A stretch of 64,000 nt of DNA, taken from assembly GCA_036320915.1 (NCBI GenBank), contig JAXBDG010000004.1, positions 1,178,001 through 1,242,000 on the forward strand, given 5' to 3'. Both the position numbers and the translations under genes were made by a program. The DNA is from Linnemannia elongata (lineage: Eukaryota > Mortierellomycota > Mortierellomycetes > Mortierellales > Mortierellaceae). The notes below the pieces were generated by a model that was not told the origin of the DNA, did not search any database, and saw nothing but the letters and a program-made list of their open reading frames with translations. Shown here piece after piece: positions 1-12,621 of this stretch (positions are counted from its first letter, which is position 1; each line of letters opens with the position of its first letter).

Positions 1-1578
1 GAGATCGATTAGAAGTGTTATCCACCTTGTCCTTGTCCTTGTTCTTGTTATTATTATCAATGGCGAACATTTTGTTGCTATCGTTTTGTTTTGTCCCTGA
101 GTGGTGCGAGTTGCGTGGGACGGATGGCATCATTTTCGGTGCTTCTTGGTTTTTTTGTTGCTATTGGCCCCTTCGCACTTGACACTCTGATGTGTCCGAT
201 ATATAGTGCTGCTACATTATAAATGATCTGCCCTTGGCTGTAACAACGTCCTTTTGTTTGCTTTGTCCTTCTCCATTTTATTCCATCGTGAACAACAAAT
301 AACAAGGTCAGCGAATGAGCGTCGAGGATGGGCCTGCTGAGTAAGGGAGGCCACGCAGCAGTAGCATACCGTACAATGACAAGCAGGACCTGTTCGACGG
401 CGGATGGCGCGACCTGCAATCATAGTCAAGGGAGAGCTGTGACTGTCCTGGATCACATCATTTCATGCTTTTTGCGCAAATCAGCCATAGATCTTTTTTC
501 TTTCTTTGACTTCTTGAACCACCCCTACGTGACTGTTACACAGGCACCTTTTAATTCTGGACGAAAAAGGAGGGAAGGAACGAAAGGAACAAAGAACCAC
601 CTTTTCTCGTTATTCTTTCCTTCTTTCCCTCTTTTCTTTCCTTCCAACACTATTTCTCAGATGGAGTCTGATCCTATTTACTCATCACCACCTTCCAGCA
701 TGGACCACTCACATAGTCTAACCACGTTCTTCTTCGCTGCTTATGCTCTTCCATCCGCGCCTCAATTGCTTAATCCTATACCCTTCTCGCACAAGATATG
801 CGTGTTAACATGGGTGCATATTCATACTAATGGCTCCAGCGAGACGATGACAAGCGCGTGGTCCAACTTCATTCTCTCCTTCAACCCTGCCAACCTAGGC
901 GAGCTCTGCATCACGTAAAGATCAACGTAGTTCCTGGACGTCAATGCATGTTGAACTAGCAAAGAGAATAAGGCTAGCGTTGATCGCCATGTGGCGCGAC
1001 ATACCTAGTGCGGATCATACGAAAGAGATAGATAATGACCATGGACGACCATGTGTGCCCCTGTCGCCTTGTTGACTGAGAATAAAAATAGGAGACAGAT
1101 TCGCCCCTGAAATGGCTAGATACCCCTTGTCAGACATGGTTGCCACTGAGCTTTGACCACTGTTTAAGCTTAAAATTGAACCATAGCATCCTCCGCCTGC
1201 ATCATTGAATGAAAAGACAGTACATGTACAACAACTAATGACGCACTAATATCGTAACGGCTGCCCTGCCTTGCTCAAGAAGGTCCCTCGACGAGCCGAT
1301 GGCGAGCATCCATACCATCATCATCGCCGTCATCATCACCATCATCATTGCATGGACACTAATAGCCTTCAATAAAAAAACCTCCATCCCCTTCGTCGCC
1401 CTTCTTTTTTTGCCTTCTTTTTTTCTCTCGTCACTCTCACTCATTCTTTCATTCTCTCATTCATTCACTTTCACATTCGCTTCACCAACGTGCCCTCATC
1501 TCCTTCAATACCACCTATACTTTCATACATAAATATAGATACAAACATACATACCCCTAATCTTGTAATACTGGAACA
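1..1578. other. Intergenic / upstream region, no supported gene
   Basis: No convincing coding region is seen. Open frames here (for example 328-918 on the plus strand) are low-complexity, lack a recognisable domain and have no supporting splice structure. Pyrimidine-rich tracts at about 600-650 and 1400-1480 resemble the leader/promoter style of other genes in this window, so the last few hundred bases probably carry the promoter and leader of the glucosyltransferase that starts at 1579. Confidence 0.5.
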
Positions 1579-4500
1579 ATGGTTCTCGCTGATAAACTCG
1601 CCATGCCGCCCACAAGTGGGTCGGCGCTTCTCCAGATATTCGCCGCCGCATTTCGTTCGGTATGCCTGTAGACTAAATAACAAGTGAGCAATTCCTCGGC
1701 TATCTACGGGTTCATACCTCTCACATCACCGCTCTTTGCTTTTTGTAGGGCGATGACGACTCGGACTCTGACGATGATACCGATACCTCTCAGCAGCTTG
1801 GTAAGAAAACAATAGGGCATGGATTACCTATCATTTGCTTACACCACCTGCAGGGTCAATTGTCCCACCAGGTCCAAAGTTACCGAAGGTTTGACAGAGG
1901 TTTGTGCGCTCACTATCGCTGCCCTTTTGCCTATACCTCTCATCGATAGCAGGGCCAAGAATTGACACAGACATCGCGCAGCAACAGCAGCAACAACATC
2001 ACGACAGGGACGAGACCAACCCTCAGCGACCCTACGAAGCTTCCTCTTCCAGCAAGACTCACCCCAACGACAACTCGACTACAGGACCTACACCGCAGGA
2101 TGTCCAGAGCGGCTTCTCTCTTGGCTCCGTCGAGGATAAGAAGCGTGTTGCCAACAAGCTGCAATCCGCATTCGGCTACTCAAAGGATGAAGAACTCATT
2201 GGAGGTATGTAACCTGGCCTCGCATTTTCTCTTTTGTTTTACATATGTCATCGTTTTAGGTCTATCCGCACAAAAACGTATTTTTATCGCTCTCACTGTC
2301 AAATGACGACGATGCCAACTAGGACTAACCCAGATTATTCATTTCTCCTTATGTACAGAGTACTCGTGTTGGCTGGCGCGGTCCCTGTTGCTGCCTGGAT
2401 ACCTTTACATCACCACCCACCATGTCTGCTTCTACGCCAACCTTCCCAGTAACCATGTACGTGATATTCAAGTTTTTGTTTTATTTCGCACACACCTTTT
2501 TTGGCAACTGTCCATTGACCATTCAATTCTTCTAATTCTTCTCTTTCATTTTATTACCCCCTACAGGATGTCGTGCAAAAGGAGGGCTTCTTTTCCAAAA
2601 AGTCAACAAAAACCACCAAATTCACCCGGTACTGGTTCATTCTCAAGAATGATGTCCTAAGCTACTACTCGGACCAGTCGGTAAGGATCCCTTCACCTCA
2701 ATCGACCATTGCCTTTGATCAACATAGACGGTGACTCCCCCTTTAACCCCAAACTTCATTCTCAATGAACAATAGGAGGTTTATTATCCAATCAAGACCA
2801 TCGACCTCAAGGACGCTCTGTCTGCAGAACCATCTCTCAGGAATGAACTGGCTTTTTACATCCACATGCCTACCCGTCGCATCAAGTTCAAGACAGACTC
2901 GGAACTCGCTCGCGCAGATTGGGTCAAGGCGATCCAAAAGTCAATTTTTCACGCCAAATTGAACGAGGACAATGTCAAGGTAAACTGCGCTCCTTTCTTT
3001 TATTCTTTGCATATTTCATTATTGAACAAACGATCCCTGTGGGCTGACATACTTCATTCCTTTACCTCTGCCTTCTAGATCTCGGTCCCTCTCTCCTACG
3101 TGACAGACATCGAGTTAAACCCGACCTCGTTCGTTGACACCATTCAGCTCACAATCAAAGACACTGACAGCGCTGAAGACGAGGTGAGGAGCGTGAGCTG
3201 GTCTGTTGGCGAGAACCGTGCTTACGCTGTTGGCATTGAAAAAGACACGAATAATGCTTTTGACTAACTTTTTCTATCTTTTTTTCCTTTATAGTTCTTT
3301 TTCACGTACTTTGATGATACCCAAGGAGCGTTGACTTTGCTCAGGAAACAGATGGAAGAGTCCAAACAAGCAGAGACAGAAAAGCACCTCAGGTTGTTCG
3401 ACAGTACGTCACCTGGAGCTGATGGCACCAGAAAATCTCTCCAGGACGGATCACCACAGGGTCCCCTCGCATCGTCCATCTCTGGATCCAACCAAGTTTC
3501 CTCTCAGTCATCGGTCCGTGGTACGGTTTCAAAACTTAATCCTCTCCGATACTTTCAGACTGCGGTTGCTGGAGAAGGTGACGACTCTACCAACAAGGGA
3601 CTCTCCCCTTTCTCTTTCTTTGGAGCACCTTCGACAACAACCAATCAGTCCTTGGAGCAGAACTCGGACGACGAAGGCGACATCGATCTTGACAACCAAG
3701 AGCAGGAGACGTTCAGGAAAGAGTTCTCTCTCCCTGAGGGAGAAGCCATAGGAGAGGTTATTCCTGGGTATCTCTTGAGGTACCTCCCCCTCTCCGGCAA
3801 GGTCTATCTCTCGGACAACTATATCTGCTTTCGATCGACTGTCTACGGGACCAACACCAAGGTCATCGTCCCACTGTCTGATGTAGTCCATGTCGACAAG
3901 CACCGTGGTACTCGCTTCTACTTTCATGGACTGGGCATATTTACTACGAGAGACGAGGAGGTCTTTCTCGAGTTCTCTAGTCGAGATACCCGTAACTCGA
4001 TCCTTGCCAATCTGCGCAATCGCATTACACCAGAAGCCCAGGAAAGACGGAAGCAACATCTCGCGCAAGCCGTAATCGACTCTCCCTCTGTCCAGCTAGA
4101 TGACCCTATGGAGTCTCGTGTGTTGGACTCGCTGCATTACCAAGATCAACCCATGTCGCTTGCAGCCCATCCAGGTTTCAAGCCCTCGCGTCCCCTCCAT
4201 ATTACCTGTCTCACGATTGGTAGCCGGGGCGATGTGCAGCCATACATTGCGTTCTGCAAGCGACTGATGCAGGATGGCCACTCTTGTCGCATTGCCACCC
4301 ACGGGGAATACAAGGAGTGGGTTGAGAGTCATGGCATCGAATTTGGTCATGTTGGGGTAAGATAACGACAAAAAAAAAGATGTTACCGAGGGAATGATCA
4401 TCTTTTTTTTGTGCCCTGTGCATTATCTCGATATGAATCGATTAGAATGCGTCCTTCCTTCCTTCTCTCTCTCTCTAACTCTTTTCCTCACGCCTCTCTT

Positions 4501-6378
4501 CCCTTTTTTTTATTGCAGGGTGACCCAGGGGAGCTGATTGAACTGTGTGTCGAGAACGGCATGTTCACGGTGTCGTTCATGAGAGAAGCACTTAAGCGGT
4601 TCAGAGGATGGCTCAACGACCTGATGGAGACAGCATGGACGGCCTGCCAGGGCACAGATGTGTTGATCGAGTCCCCCTCCGCGATGGTCGGTATCCACAT
4701 TGCCGAAGCGCTCGAGATTCCATACTTCCGAGCGTTCCCTTTCCCCTGGACACGAACACGATCGTTCCCGCATCCATTTGCAGTACCAGAGCGCAATCTG
4801 GGCCGCGGGTATAACTACATGACGTTTGCGATGGTGGACCAGGTGTTGTGGAAGGGAATCTCTGGGCAGATCAACAAATGGCGCAAGAAGGGACTGGGGC
4901 TCACGTCAACGACCGCAGAGAAGATGGAAGCGCATCGTGTTCCTTGTCTGTATTCGTGGAGTCCTCATCTTGTCCCTGCGCCGATGGATTGGCACTCTTG
5001 GGTACATGTGACGGGATATTGGTTTCTGGACAATCCGCATCTCGATTGGTCGCCTCCAGATGGATTGGAAGAATTCTTGGAAGCCGATCCTGTCAACAAA
5101 CCCGTTTACATTGGGTTTGGATCCATGGTCGTGTCTGACCCTGAGGAAATGACAAAAATCGTTGTCGATTCCGTCATCAAGGCTGGAGTTAGAGCCATTA
5201 TCTCTAAAGGTTGGTCGGACAAGTTGTCGTCATCGGAAAAGGATGGTCCTGTGGCTGTGGTCAAGAAGGAAGAAGGAGACAGCAAGGACAAGGAAAAAGT
5301 CTATCCCTCGGACGTCTACATGCTCAAGTCCGTGCCACATGATTGGTTGTTTCCTCGCTTGGCTGGAGCAGTCCATCACGGCGGTGCAGGCACAACAGCT
5401 GCAGGTCTTCGTGCAGGGATCCCGATTGCGATCAAGCCATACTTTGGAGACCAGCACTTTTGGGCTCAGCGTGTCGAAGACGCCGGTGTGGGTGTCTGGT
5501 GTCACGATCTAACCGTCAAGAAACTGTCCGCGGCTCTGACAGCCATTACTACCGACGAGAAGATGATCAAGAAGGCCCAGTTGCTGGGCGAGCGTATCCG
5601 TGCAGAGGATGGAGTCGGTACCGCCGTTCACCACTTCTACCACGACCTCCCCATCGCTCGAGAGCGCCTCAAGAGTCTCCAAGAAGCTAGAAGTAACCTT
5701 ACTGTCTCGTTCAAGGGTGATGAAAAAGGAGATGGTAGGGTCGTTGTTGAGCCTCCAACAGAAACTGGTTTGGCAGGTACCCGGAGCAGCAAAGTTCCAA
5801 TCCAGCATGCGGCCTCGATACATCCCGACGGTCACCCGCCTGCCAAAGGAGCAACCACTCCCAAGCAAATGCCCCTTCGAGATCACCTCAAGTCTTCTGC
5901 AAGTGAGCCCAGCCCCGATCACTCCTTGTCCAAGATCGACGATAGCGACAAGTCTGCCGAGGGTCTTGCTGCTGAACTCGAAGCTATGCAGCCTCGTCGC
6001 CCTGACCAAGCTATCCGTCTCGCTCACGACGACCACCTCGCTTCAAAGCGCCCCGACAAGAGTGATGACAAGACCGACAAGACCGATGAGACGACTGAAA
6101 AAACCGAGGAGAAGGATGAAAATGATAAGAAGGATAAGGACGGCAGTAGTGAGGAATCAGAGTCGTCTTCTAAGGGAGAGGTGAAAAAAATTATCACCAT
6201 TGACAGCAAGAAGCCATCCAAGGTCCACCGAGCTCTCGGAACCATCAAGTCCAAGATGAGTCGTGTAAAGGGGCACCTAAACCCATCCAAGAAGGGCGAT
6301 ACACCCAGGAGTGGTCGTTTGTCTCCGTCCGCAACACGCTCCGATATCTCTGGCAGTAACAGCCAGAATAGGAATTGA
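1579..6378 (+). CDS. ATG26: Sterol 3-beta-glucosyltransferase, Atg26/Ugt51 type (multi-exon)
   Basis: Transfers glucose from UDP-glucose to the 3-OH of ergosterol-type sterols at membranes; in some yeasts the family is linked to pexophagy. The first exon begins with ATG at 1579 (MVLADKLAMPPTSG) and splices at 1659/1749 to an acidic DDSDSDDDTDTS exon. An N-terminal GRAM domain follows (KRVANKLQSAFGYS, then EYSCWLARSLLLPGYLYITT), interrupted by introns at about 2206 and 2455. A PH-like segment lies at about 2580-3250. A second GRAM domain (GYLLRYLPLSGKVYLSDNY) is at about 3765-4040. The GT28/UGT catalytic half starts with LTIGSRGDVQPYIAF near 4210 and contains the nucleotide-sugar motif HHGGAGTTAAGLRAGIPI near 5377. 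The last intron ends at about 4519. The C-terminal 250 residues are a charged Lys/Asp/Ser-rich tail with no domain seen. The order GRAM-PH-GRAM-UGT is diagnostic of fungal Atg26. Some 5' exon borders (about 1854-1960) are less certain. Confidence 0.93.
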
Positions 6379-6615
6379 TTAGCAGTAAAACACTTTATTT
6401 GTTTTATGTTCGACAAGTACATGTACACTTCGAGATCGGTAAGAGATCCTTTCGTTCTCTCGTGAGAGAGTCAGGACATAAGGGCAATTCGAAACACTGC
6501 ATACATCGGAGGGACGATTAGGTATCAAGAACAACAAGAACACGAGAGCGAAAAAGGCGTCAAAAAAAGGGTCTTCTGTCTTTTTGGTGGCAAAATAATA
6601 TTACATTAGGGTAAA

Positions 6616-9188
6616 CTATGGGCTTGAAGGTTCCCGTTCTACTAGGCTTGCAGGGACATAAGCGGATCGTTTCTGGGGCCGCGGTTGAAGCTCTCCTGGG
6701 ACTTCTACGAATGGGATGCACTCTAATTGAGGGCGATCGTAGCTCCATTTGTCGTTGATGATCTGGGAGAGCCACCGGGGCATATGTCGAAGGGCTACCT
6801 TGCGAATAATATCATTCATCATTCCCTGAAAGAAGGTATTTTTTTTTAAAAAAAACAAGGAATTGAACAGAAAAGTGGTTAGCAAAGCATTCCTTTGCTA
6901 GGATATCATGCTTTCTTCAAGTTAAAGACATAACTTGACGGTGGTGCCGCATGAAAGGTGCTCATGTTACCTTTCGGTTCATGAGGTTGCCGACACGGCT
7001 GGACATGTTGACGACTGTCCGACCAACAGGCGACCGTGCCTTGAAATATGATTCGAAAAGCTCCTCAATGTCCGGCACAGTGTTGCTCTTGAGTTGAACC
7101 AGGAAGTTGGTCAAGGCCAACACGTCATGGATACATTGGTTGGCGCTATTTGAAGGAAAAGGTATCATGAATGTAAGTATCAGCAATGACAAAAAATTGT
7201 GAGCTGTAGAAATACACGAGACCCGCTCAGATTGGGTTCCTGACTTACCCTTGACCTCCAAAAGGCAACACTTTGTGAACAGCTACACGAATAGACGATA
7301 TGCAAGAAAGGTACGTTGTGTAAGCGCCTCGAACTAGCGAAATATCCCCCTTCGATAATGTCATGAGCACCTAGCTGTGTGGTGTTAATTGTGATTACCA
7401 TCTCCGGTTAAAACGACACGACCCTTGTACCACGTTTTGTAGAACTAAAAGATAGTCCAGCGAAAGGAGTATCAACAGAGGAATGTTAAAAATGAAAGCA
7501 AACTCGACACCAAGTTCCAAGTCCGTCTCGTCTTTTTCATCCACCAAAAGGAGTGTCGTTGTCAACGGTGATGATGGTTGCGCCTTATGCTTACCTTTTC
7601 TTCCAGCATAACCTTGGCCATAGATCCCTTGGGCGTATTATCCATTATTTCTCCAAGCTCGCATCCATAAGCGGTTATAAGCTCGCGGAACTCGTATGAC
7701 ATTAACTCTGCAGCTTCAGCGCCCCAACCGGAATGCTTGAAGAGCTGTTCCTCGGCGTACTTTCTGCCCTTGTTGTGAAACTTCACCACCATCCATGAGA
7801 TACGATTTCCAACCAGTGGAATGCACCAGTACTACAGAGGTAAAGACGGAAGGTTAATGTTTGGACTCGCCCTGTCTTTTTACAGTGAAAAATAATGGTG
7901 AAACTTTGTTGTACATGCAGAGGTTTCTTGTTGATCTTACAGAGCAGTTGGCGTCTTTTGCGAGGATGGTCTGGAACTCAGAGAACTTGCCAGCCAAGGA
8001 TGGATTCTTACTAGGGTCCATTGGGTCCGTGACGCCAACTAATTCATGTGCACACATGGCCCATTAATGAAATGAGTGTCAAGGTCAGTACAGAGGACAA
8101 AGTAGGAAATAACCATTAGTCATCGAAAAGATGAGCAAAAATAATATAATCACAGGTCCGAGTAGCTCCAGAAAATATGGTTGGTTACCTAAACAGTCGT
8201 ATTGGTAGCCCATGGGGGCATTGTCCTGCTTGGGCAATTCACCCTTTGCACTCAAGTCTGCGTAGAGGCCTTGTCTGACAGCACTGTACGCTCCATCGCA
8301 TCCAACAAGGATATCGGCGTGATGCACCGACTTGTCGGAACAGCGGATGATGACCTCGCCAGCGTTCTGTCTGACCTCGAGAACTCGCTTGCCAAACTTG
8401 ATCTTTTCTTTGGGAATCTGTGCTGCTAGTAGAGCACAGAGATCCCTCCGAGCAATGATCCGATTGTAACCACCATACCTTTTGCGTTGTATTGAGAGAA
8501 CGAAGCGTAAATGAGGTACCAAAGAAAAAAGTTTTTTTGTGATCAGCAAAGGACCTGAGGATGAATTTTAAAAAAACAGAGCACGTTGTTTGTTATCCCA
8601 GATTTGCAACTACAAAAAACCTGCTTGAGGCACATTGTTTTACCGGTCATTAATATCCAGGGGCGTTTGCGCGCTGAATGTCCCAATGATGTTGAGATTA
8701 TCTTCCCGGAAGATCATGGCACCAAACGGTTTAGAAAGCCGATGGATCTCATCCATGAGGCCGAGCTGTCTGAAAAGAGGCTGGACCGAGGGTTCGAGAC
8801 AGATGGCGCTTCCTGTGTAATGATAATAATATCGCATGGGGATGTTGCGGCATAGTATACGTTTTATGTGGTACAAAGTAAAATGAACAATGATGAGCAA
8901 AGTGAAGCTATTCGTGCCTGGGCGTGTGTACCTTTTTTGTTTGTGACGAAACAATCGAACATATGATGTCGAAAAGGGATCGTGAAACAAAAAAAAAAAA
9001 AAAACGTCGCGGGGTATGGAAGGGTTACCAAGGGGGTTGTGGAATGGGTGCTTTTCGAGGATAGTGTACTTGATGTCGGCACGCTCGAGTAATATTCCCA
9101 TCATTAGACCGCCAATGCCGGCTCCCACAATGCAGACGTGGCAATCGAGAATGGCGGCCTTTGTATCGTCGATGTCTAGGGATGCCAT
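6616..9188 (-). CDS. FAD-dependent monooxygenase (FAD-binding-3/PHBH-like), multi-exon
   Basis: Probable flavoprotein hydroxylase of the para-hydroxybenzoate hydroxylase fold; substrate unknown. The start MASLDIDDTKAAI at 9188 is followed by the dinucleotide-binding motif VGAGIGGL and an E at the end of the second strand (ILEKHPF). After introns come the conserved RRDL segment (about 8440) and the second FAD/NAD(P)H motif GCDGAYSAVRQGLY (about 8290). The third FAD motif, GRVVLTGDAVHKVLPFGGQG, is split by an intron near 7390/7270. The C-terminus is VEREPSSP, stop at 6616-6618. At least seven short introns are inferred from GT-AG sites. Related enzymes act on aromatic or quinone substrates, sometimes in secondary metabolism, but nothing next to the gene suggests a cluster. 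Length is about 430 residues, usual for the family. Confidence 0.85.
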
Positions 9189-10280
9189 GACGTCAAAGTA
9201 TGAGGAAGGGGAGGGTGGGGAGACGATGGCAAGGTAGTGATAAAAGGTAATTCAACCGGATCGAGTGCGGATTGAGAGAGGAAAGGGTCGAGGCAAGAGG
9301 AGGGGAGGGTGCGAACAAAGAGACCTTGCTGGGTTTGAGGTGAAGTGTGTAAGTGGTAGGGGTTCCTGAAAGCGAATAATGCTGAGAGAGGGAGGTTGCT
9401 AGGAGTGGGTTTGAGAAAGAAGAGGAGCAGGTATAGTGAGGGAGGAGTGAGGGTGAAAGTGAGAGAGGGTGGGAGAAGTTGAGAAAGGAGCCAGAGAGAA
9501 CCGAAAGGAAGGCGAGATAGAAAAGACGAGGAGGAAGGCAGTGAGAAGGAGGAAGGTGATCGTCAGAAAGAGAGTGAGCGAAAGAAAGGAAGAAAGAGAA
9601 AGAATGAAAAAGAGCGAGCGAATCGGGGAATGATGAAAAAAAGAAAAAAAAGAAAGCGAAAAGGAGGGAAACAATTCAAAAAAACAACAAAGGCACACAG
9701 AGAATAAAAAGAAAAAAGAAAAAAAAAGAGGGGACCATGCGGACAAGCAGGTTTCCTTCCTTCCTTCATACCATTTTCACACACCGCAGGGGAGACAAAA
9801 AAAAATAAGAGAAAGAGGCGCATCTCAAGTCCGAGGAAGCGCACTTGTTTGTTGTTCATTTTCCTTTATCTCGTCTTTGTCTGGACCATTGCTTTTCTTT
9901 TAAGGTTGACAAGCAACCATTCATTCGTTCCCGCATTGGGCGTCGAAAAAATCATTGGTCCTTCTCGGTCGGTTTTTTTTGTTTGTCTTCATTCTGCTTG
10001 AGTCTCATCCTTTATTTGTCTGTGTTTTACGTGTGCACAGAATGAGCAGGTGGCCAATTCCACTCCACTGAACTCGACTCAACCCTATTGCCTCGACCAC
10101 CTCGTAACAGTCTGTCGCAGTTTCAAATGGCTCTTATTCACAACCTTCTGTGTTCCTTCTCTCCCTCCTTTTTTTTTTTCTTCATCCGGCCTGTGTTCAT
10201 CAAATAGTGCTTGTTTTGCATGGAGTATCAAAGTCCTCTCACTTTTCTTCCCAACATGAGCGTCAATGACCAAGAAGGCT

Positions 10281-10316
<36 letters not shown>

Positions 10317-11413
10317 TTCAAACTCGATTGGGTGCTTCCCATTGTGGACTTGTGGCACGTTGCTTACCCTTGCATTCGATTGTTTTTTGCACCTTCGTCT
10401 ACAAAAAACAACAATCGGACACGCAATCCTTCGTATGGCTGCCTAAATGCAATCAAAAAACTGAATTACTGTTCAACCGTCTCGGTCGTTCTCTTTTCAC
10501 AAGACAAGACAACTGAGGGAGGTGGGGCCAACAGCCAGGACTTGCCTCCTCTCTCCTTTATGTCATAATTATCTGCTCTGCGTTGAGATGGGGGGGGGGG
10601 GGGGGGGTTGACACCCCCGCTTCTTTTTCGTGCACTTCGACCCCTCGCTTGAACCACATTTTCGTGCATACAGCCCTCGGCATGAAAACGCAAAACGAAA
10701 AAAAAAAAAAAAAAGTCCAAACGAGGGGAATAAGGGGGTTGCAAGGTACCATGGTTGGTCTTATGTTGTCTTATGTTCATTTTTGCTTTCTTTATGGCCT
10801 AGGTCATGAAAACAGTCGCCTTGCTGCCCATCTCACAACAGAACGTACTCAGGGTAACATCTCCTTCTCGCTTCCTTGGTCTTTCTTTCGCGCATAAATT
10901 TTTAAGAGCCTGATAGAAAATGAACTCGACACCTGGGCCAACTGAAAGCGAAAGGGAGATGTCCTGTAAGGGTCTGACCACGAATCTAGATCCCCCCGAT
11001 TGGACAGATCACAACGCTAAACAGCTGTTCCTGGATTCTGCTTCGCCATTGTTACCCGTTGCTGGGTGTCCTTATAACGAAAGCAACTCTTACTTTAGGG
11101 TGTTGAACCAGGAAGTTTTCAAGCAACCTGATCGTAAGCATAGCGCCTCGCCCTTCCTTCAGAACGGATATCTCTCACTCACCCACCTCTCATTCACTTC
11201 AGTGCAATGACAGACATGAAAAATAAAAAGACGCCTATATGACTTCATTCGCCATCCACTGTCTGATGTTCACTGATGGTAAGGATGAGAGCTGGGACCC
11301 TCAGGAGCAAGAAAGCAAAAAAATGAGCGTGCATGAAAAAATAGCAATAGCCTGAACTGGCGAAGCCAAAAAAAAAATGAATGACCATAGCCTTTCAAAA
11401 GCAAAAGATCAAG
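9189..11413. other. Long intergenic region with homopolymer tracts
   Basis: About 2.2 kb without a gene I can support. It holds a purine-rich leader (9190-9750) upstream of the FAD monooxygenase, a T run at about 10284-10315, a G run of about 18 nt at 10591-10608 and an A run near 10700. A 96-codon open frame at 10920-11210 begins MNSTPGPTESERE but shows no domain or splice context, so I leave it uncalled. The last 200 nt are the 3' flank of a tRNA-Leu gene. Confidence 0.5.
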
Positions 11414-11496
11414 TGAAGAGAGTGGGATTTGAACCCACGCCTACGAATAGACCGCGGCCTTAACGCGGCGCCTTAGACCAACTCGGCCATCTCTCC
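11414..11496 (-). tRNA. tRNA-Leu (anticodon AAG), copy 1
   Basis: Cloverleaf read on the minus strand: acceptor stem GGAGAGA pairs with TCTCTTC, discriminator A. The D-arm contains the A-box TGGCCGAGTTGG. Anticodon stem CCGCG/CGCGG encloses loop TTAAGGC, giving anticodon AAG. A long class-II variable arm (TCTATTCGTAGGC) precedes the T-arm GTGGG-TTCAAAT-CCCAC (B-box). T runs just beyond the 3' end (CTTTTGCTTTTG on the tRNA strand) fit pol III termination. Two further copies with the same sequence lie at 38566 and 43121. Confidence 0.93.
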
Positions 11497-11597
11497 AACT
11501 GTTAGATGGGTGTATTCTAAGTTCTATTTGAATACATAGCACTTTAAGTCCGCCACCAATCTCGAGACGCCACCAACTCTTCTGACCCCTTAATAAA

Positions 11598-12062
11598 AAT
11601 AGCCAGGCAGTAGCCGTGCACAGCGGTAGTCCTGCGGACCTGGAAACCCCGATGCTCCGCGACTATCGCGTGGAAGCAGACCCAGGGCATCTCTGTGAGG
11701 GATAAGACATCCAAATACACAGGTCCTCGTGGTGACTGGAGTCAAGGATATCTTTACATCACGCGTGATGGTTTCTGCCCCTGTAGCGCTTCGCTAGCCA
11801 CACATGAGGATCGGACATGCCCTAGAGCGACCAAGAATCCACGAGCAGCTGATGAACGGCTGTTAGACAGCTTGTTAGGAAGGAGGAAGTTATCATTAAT
11901 GAAGAGGATGGGAAGAAGTCCCTTTATTCGTATCTAGTTTTATTTTCTTCCATTATTGCTGTGAAGAGCAGCGACAATTGTTGCACAGAGCCAGGTCCCG
12001 GACCGGACTGAGACTGGGGGATGGAGCTTTGAAGAGTTTGGTCTGTAGCTCCTTTCCTTAAA
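11598..12062 (+). mobile_element. 5'-truncated LINE (non-LTR retrotransposon) 3' fragment, copy a
   Basis: A coding remnant (about 11698-11937) ends with TGPRGDWSQGYLYITRDGF, a Cys/His-containing stretch, then the closing SPFIRI and stop. It closely matches the fragments at 43337-44014 and 44830-45065 and is followed by a conserved untranslated tail up to about 12062, after which similarity to copy d stops. No reverse transcriptase domain is present. Calling it a LINE rests on the poly(A)-tailed, 5'-truncated sister copies and on the LINE-like C-terminal motif in copy c. It lies about 100 nt upstream of tRNA-Leu copy 1 and points away from it. Confidence 0.6.
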
Positions 12063-12621
12063 CTCACAAAAATGAAGGAGGACCTGGGTGCAACTCATCA
12101 TGGTTGACATGTTATAGGCTGGCTACCCTTGGGGTGGTTGTGTTCACCCTCTAAAAGATGTCTCCGAGTTAAGGCGTCACAGATGTAGGTTTTTTGCTGC
12201 AACTTTGCTCCTCGTTTTTCATTTTTTCGTTCCTGTGGGGCATTCTGGTTTATTCATCTTTGTCTTGATAACAGAAACGTATTAGTGAAAGAGAACCTGC
12301 CAGTGCATTTACTTGTAAAAAGTCGACGGCTCAACCTTGACTGGGTACACTATTTTTTTTTTTTTTTTTTTTTTTTTTTCGTTTTCGTTGGTAGACGAGC
12401 GATGGATGAAGTGAACGGAGTCTTAGAGAAGTGATCATCGGGTAGAGGACAAGCGCCAGTAAACAGAGTAGGAGAGGTCTGATGTGAAATGAGCGTAAAT
12501 TGAATGAAAAACTATTCTTATGACCAGATATTATACGACAGCGAATGCAAAAGAAGTTTTAATGTGTTTAAGGCGAGCAAAGATATCTGAGGGAGGGTGT
12601 GTGAGGGACAGGGAGGTTGAA
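12063..12621. other. Intergenic, contains a 26-nt T run
   Basis: No gene seen. It has a T run at about 12353-12379 (possibly a remnant of an insertion tail on the opposite strand) and the 3' flank of the minus-strand transcription-factor gene that ends at 12622. Confidence 0.5.

Noticed and set aside
328..918. 196-codon open frame on the plus strand
   Set aside because: Low-complexity Phe/Ser/Pro-rich translation of pyrimidine tracts, no domain and no splice logic; treated as chance.
9399..9859. Phe/Leu/Ser-rich frames on the minus strand resembling membrane proteins
   Set aside because: They are translations of a purine/pyrimidine-skewed leader; the apparent hydrophobicity comes from TTC/CTT repeats.
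10920..11210. 96-codon open frame near tRNA-Leu copy 1
   Set aside because: Composition is protein-like but there is no recognisable family, leader or intron support; not enough to call.
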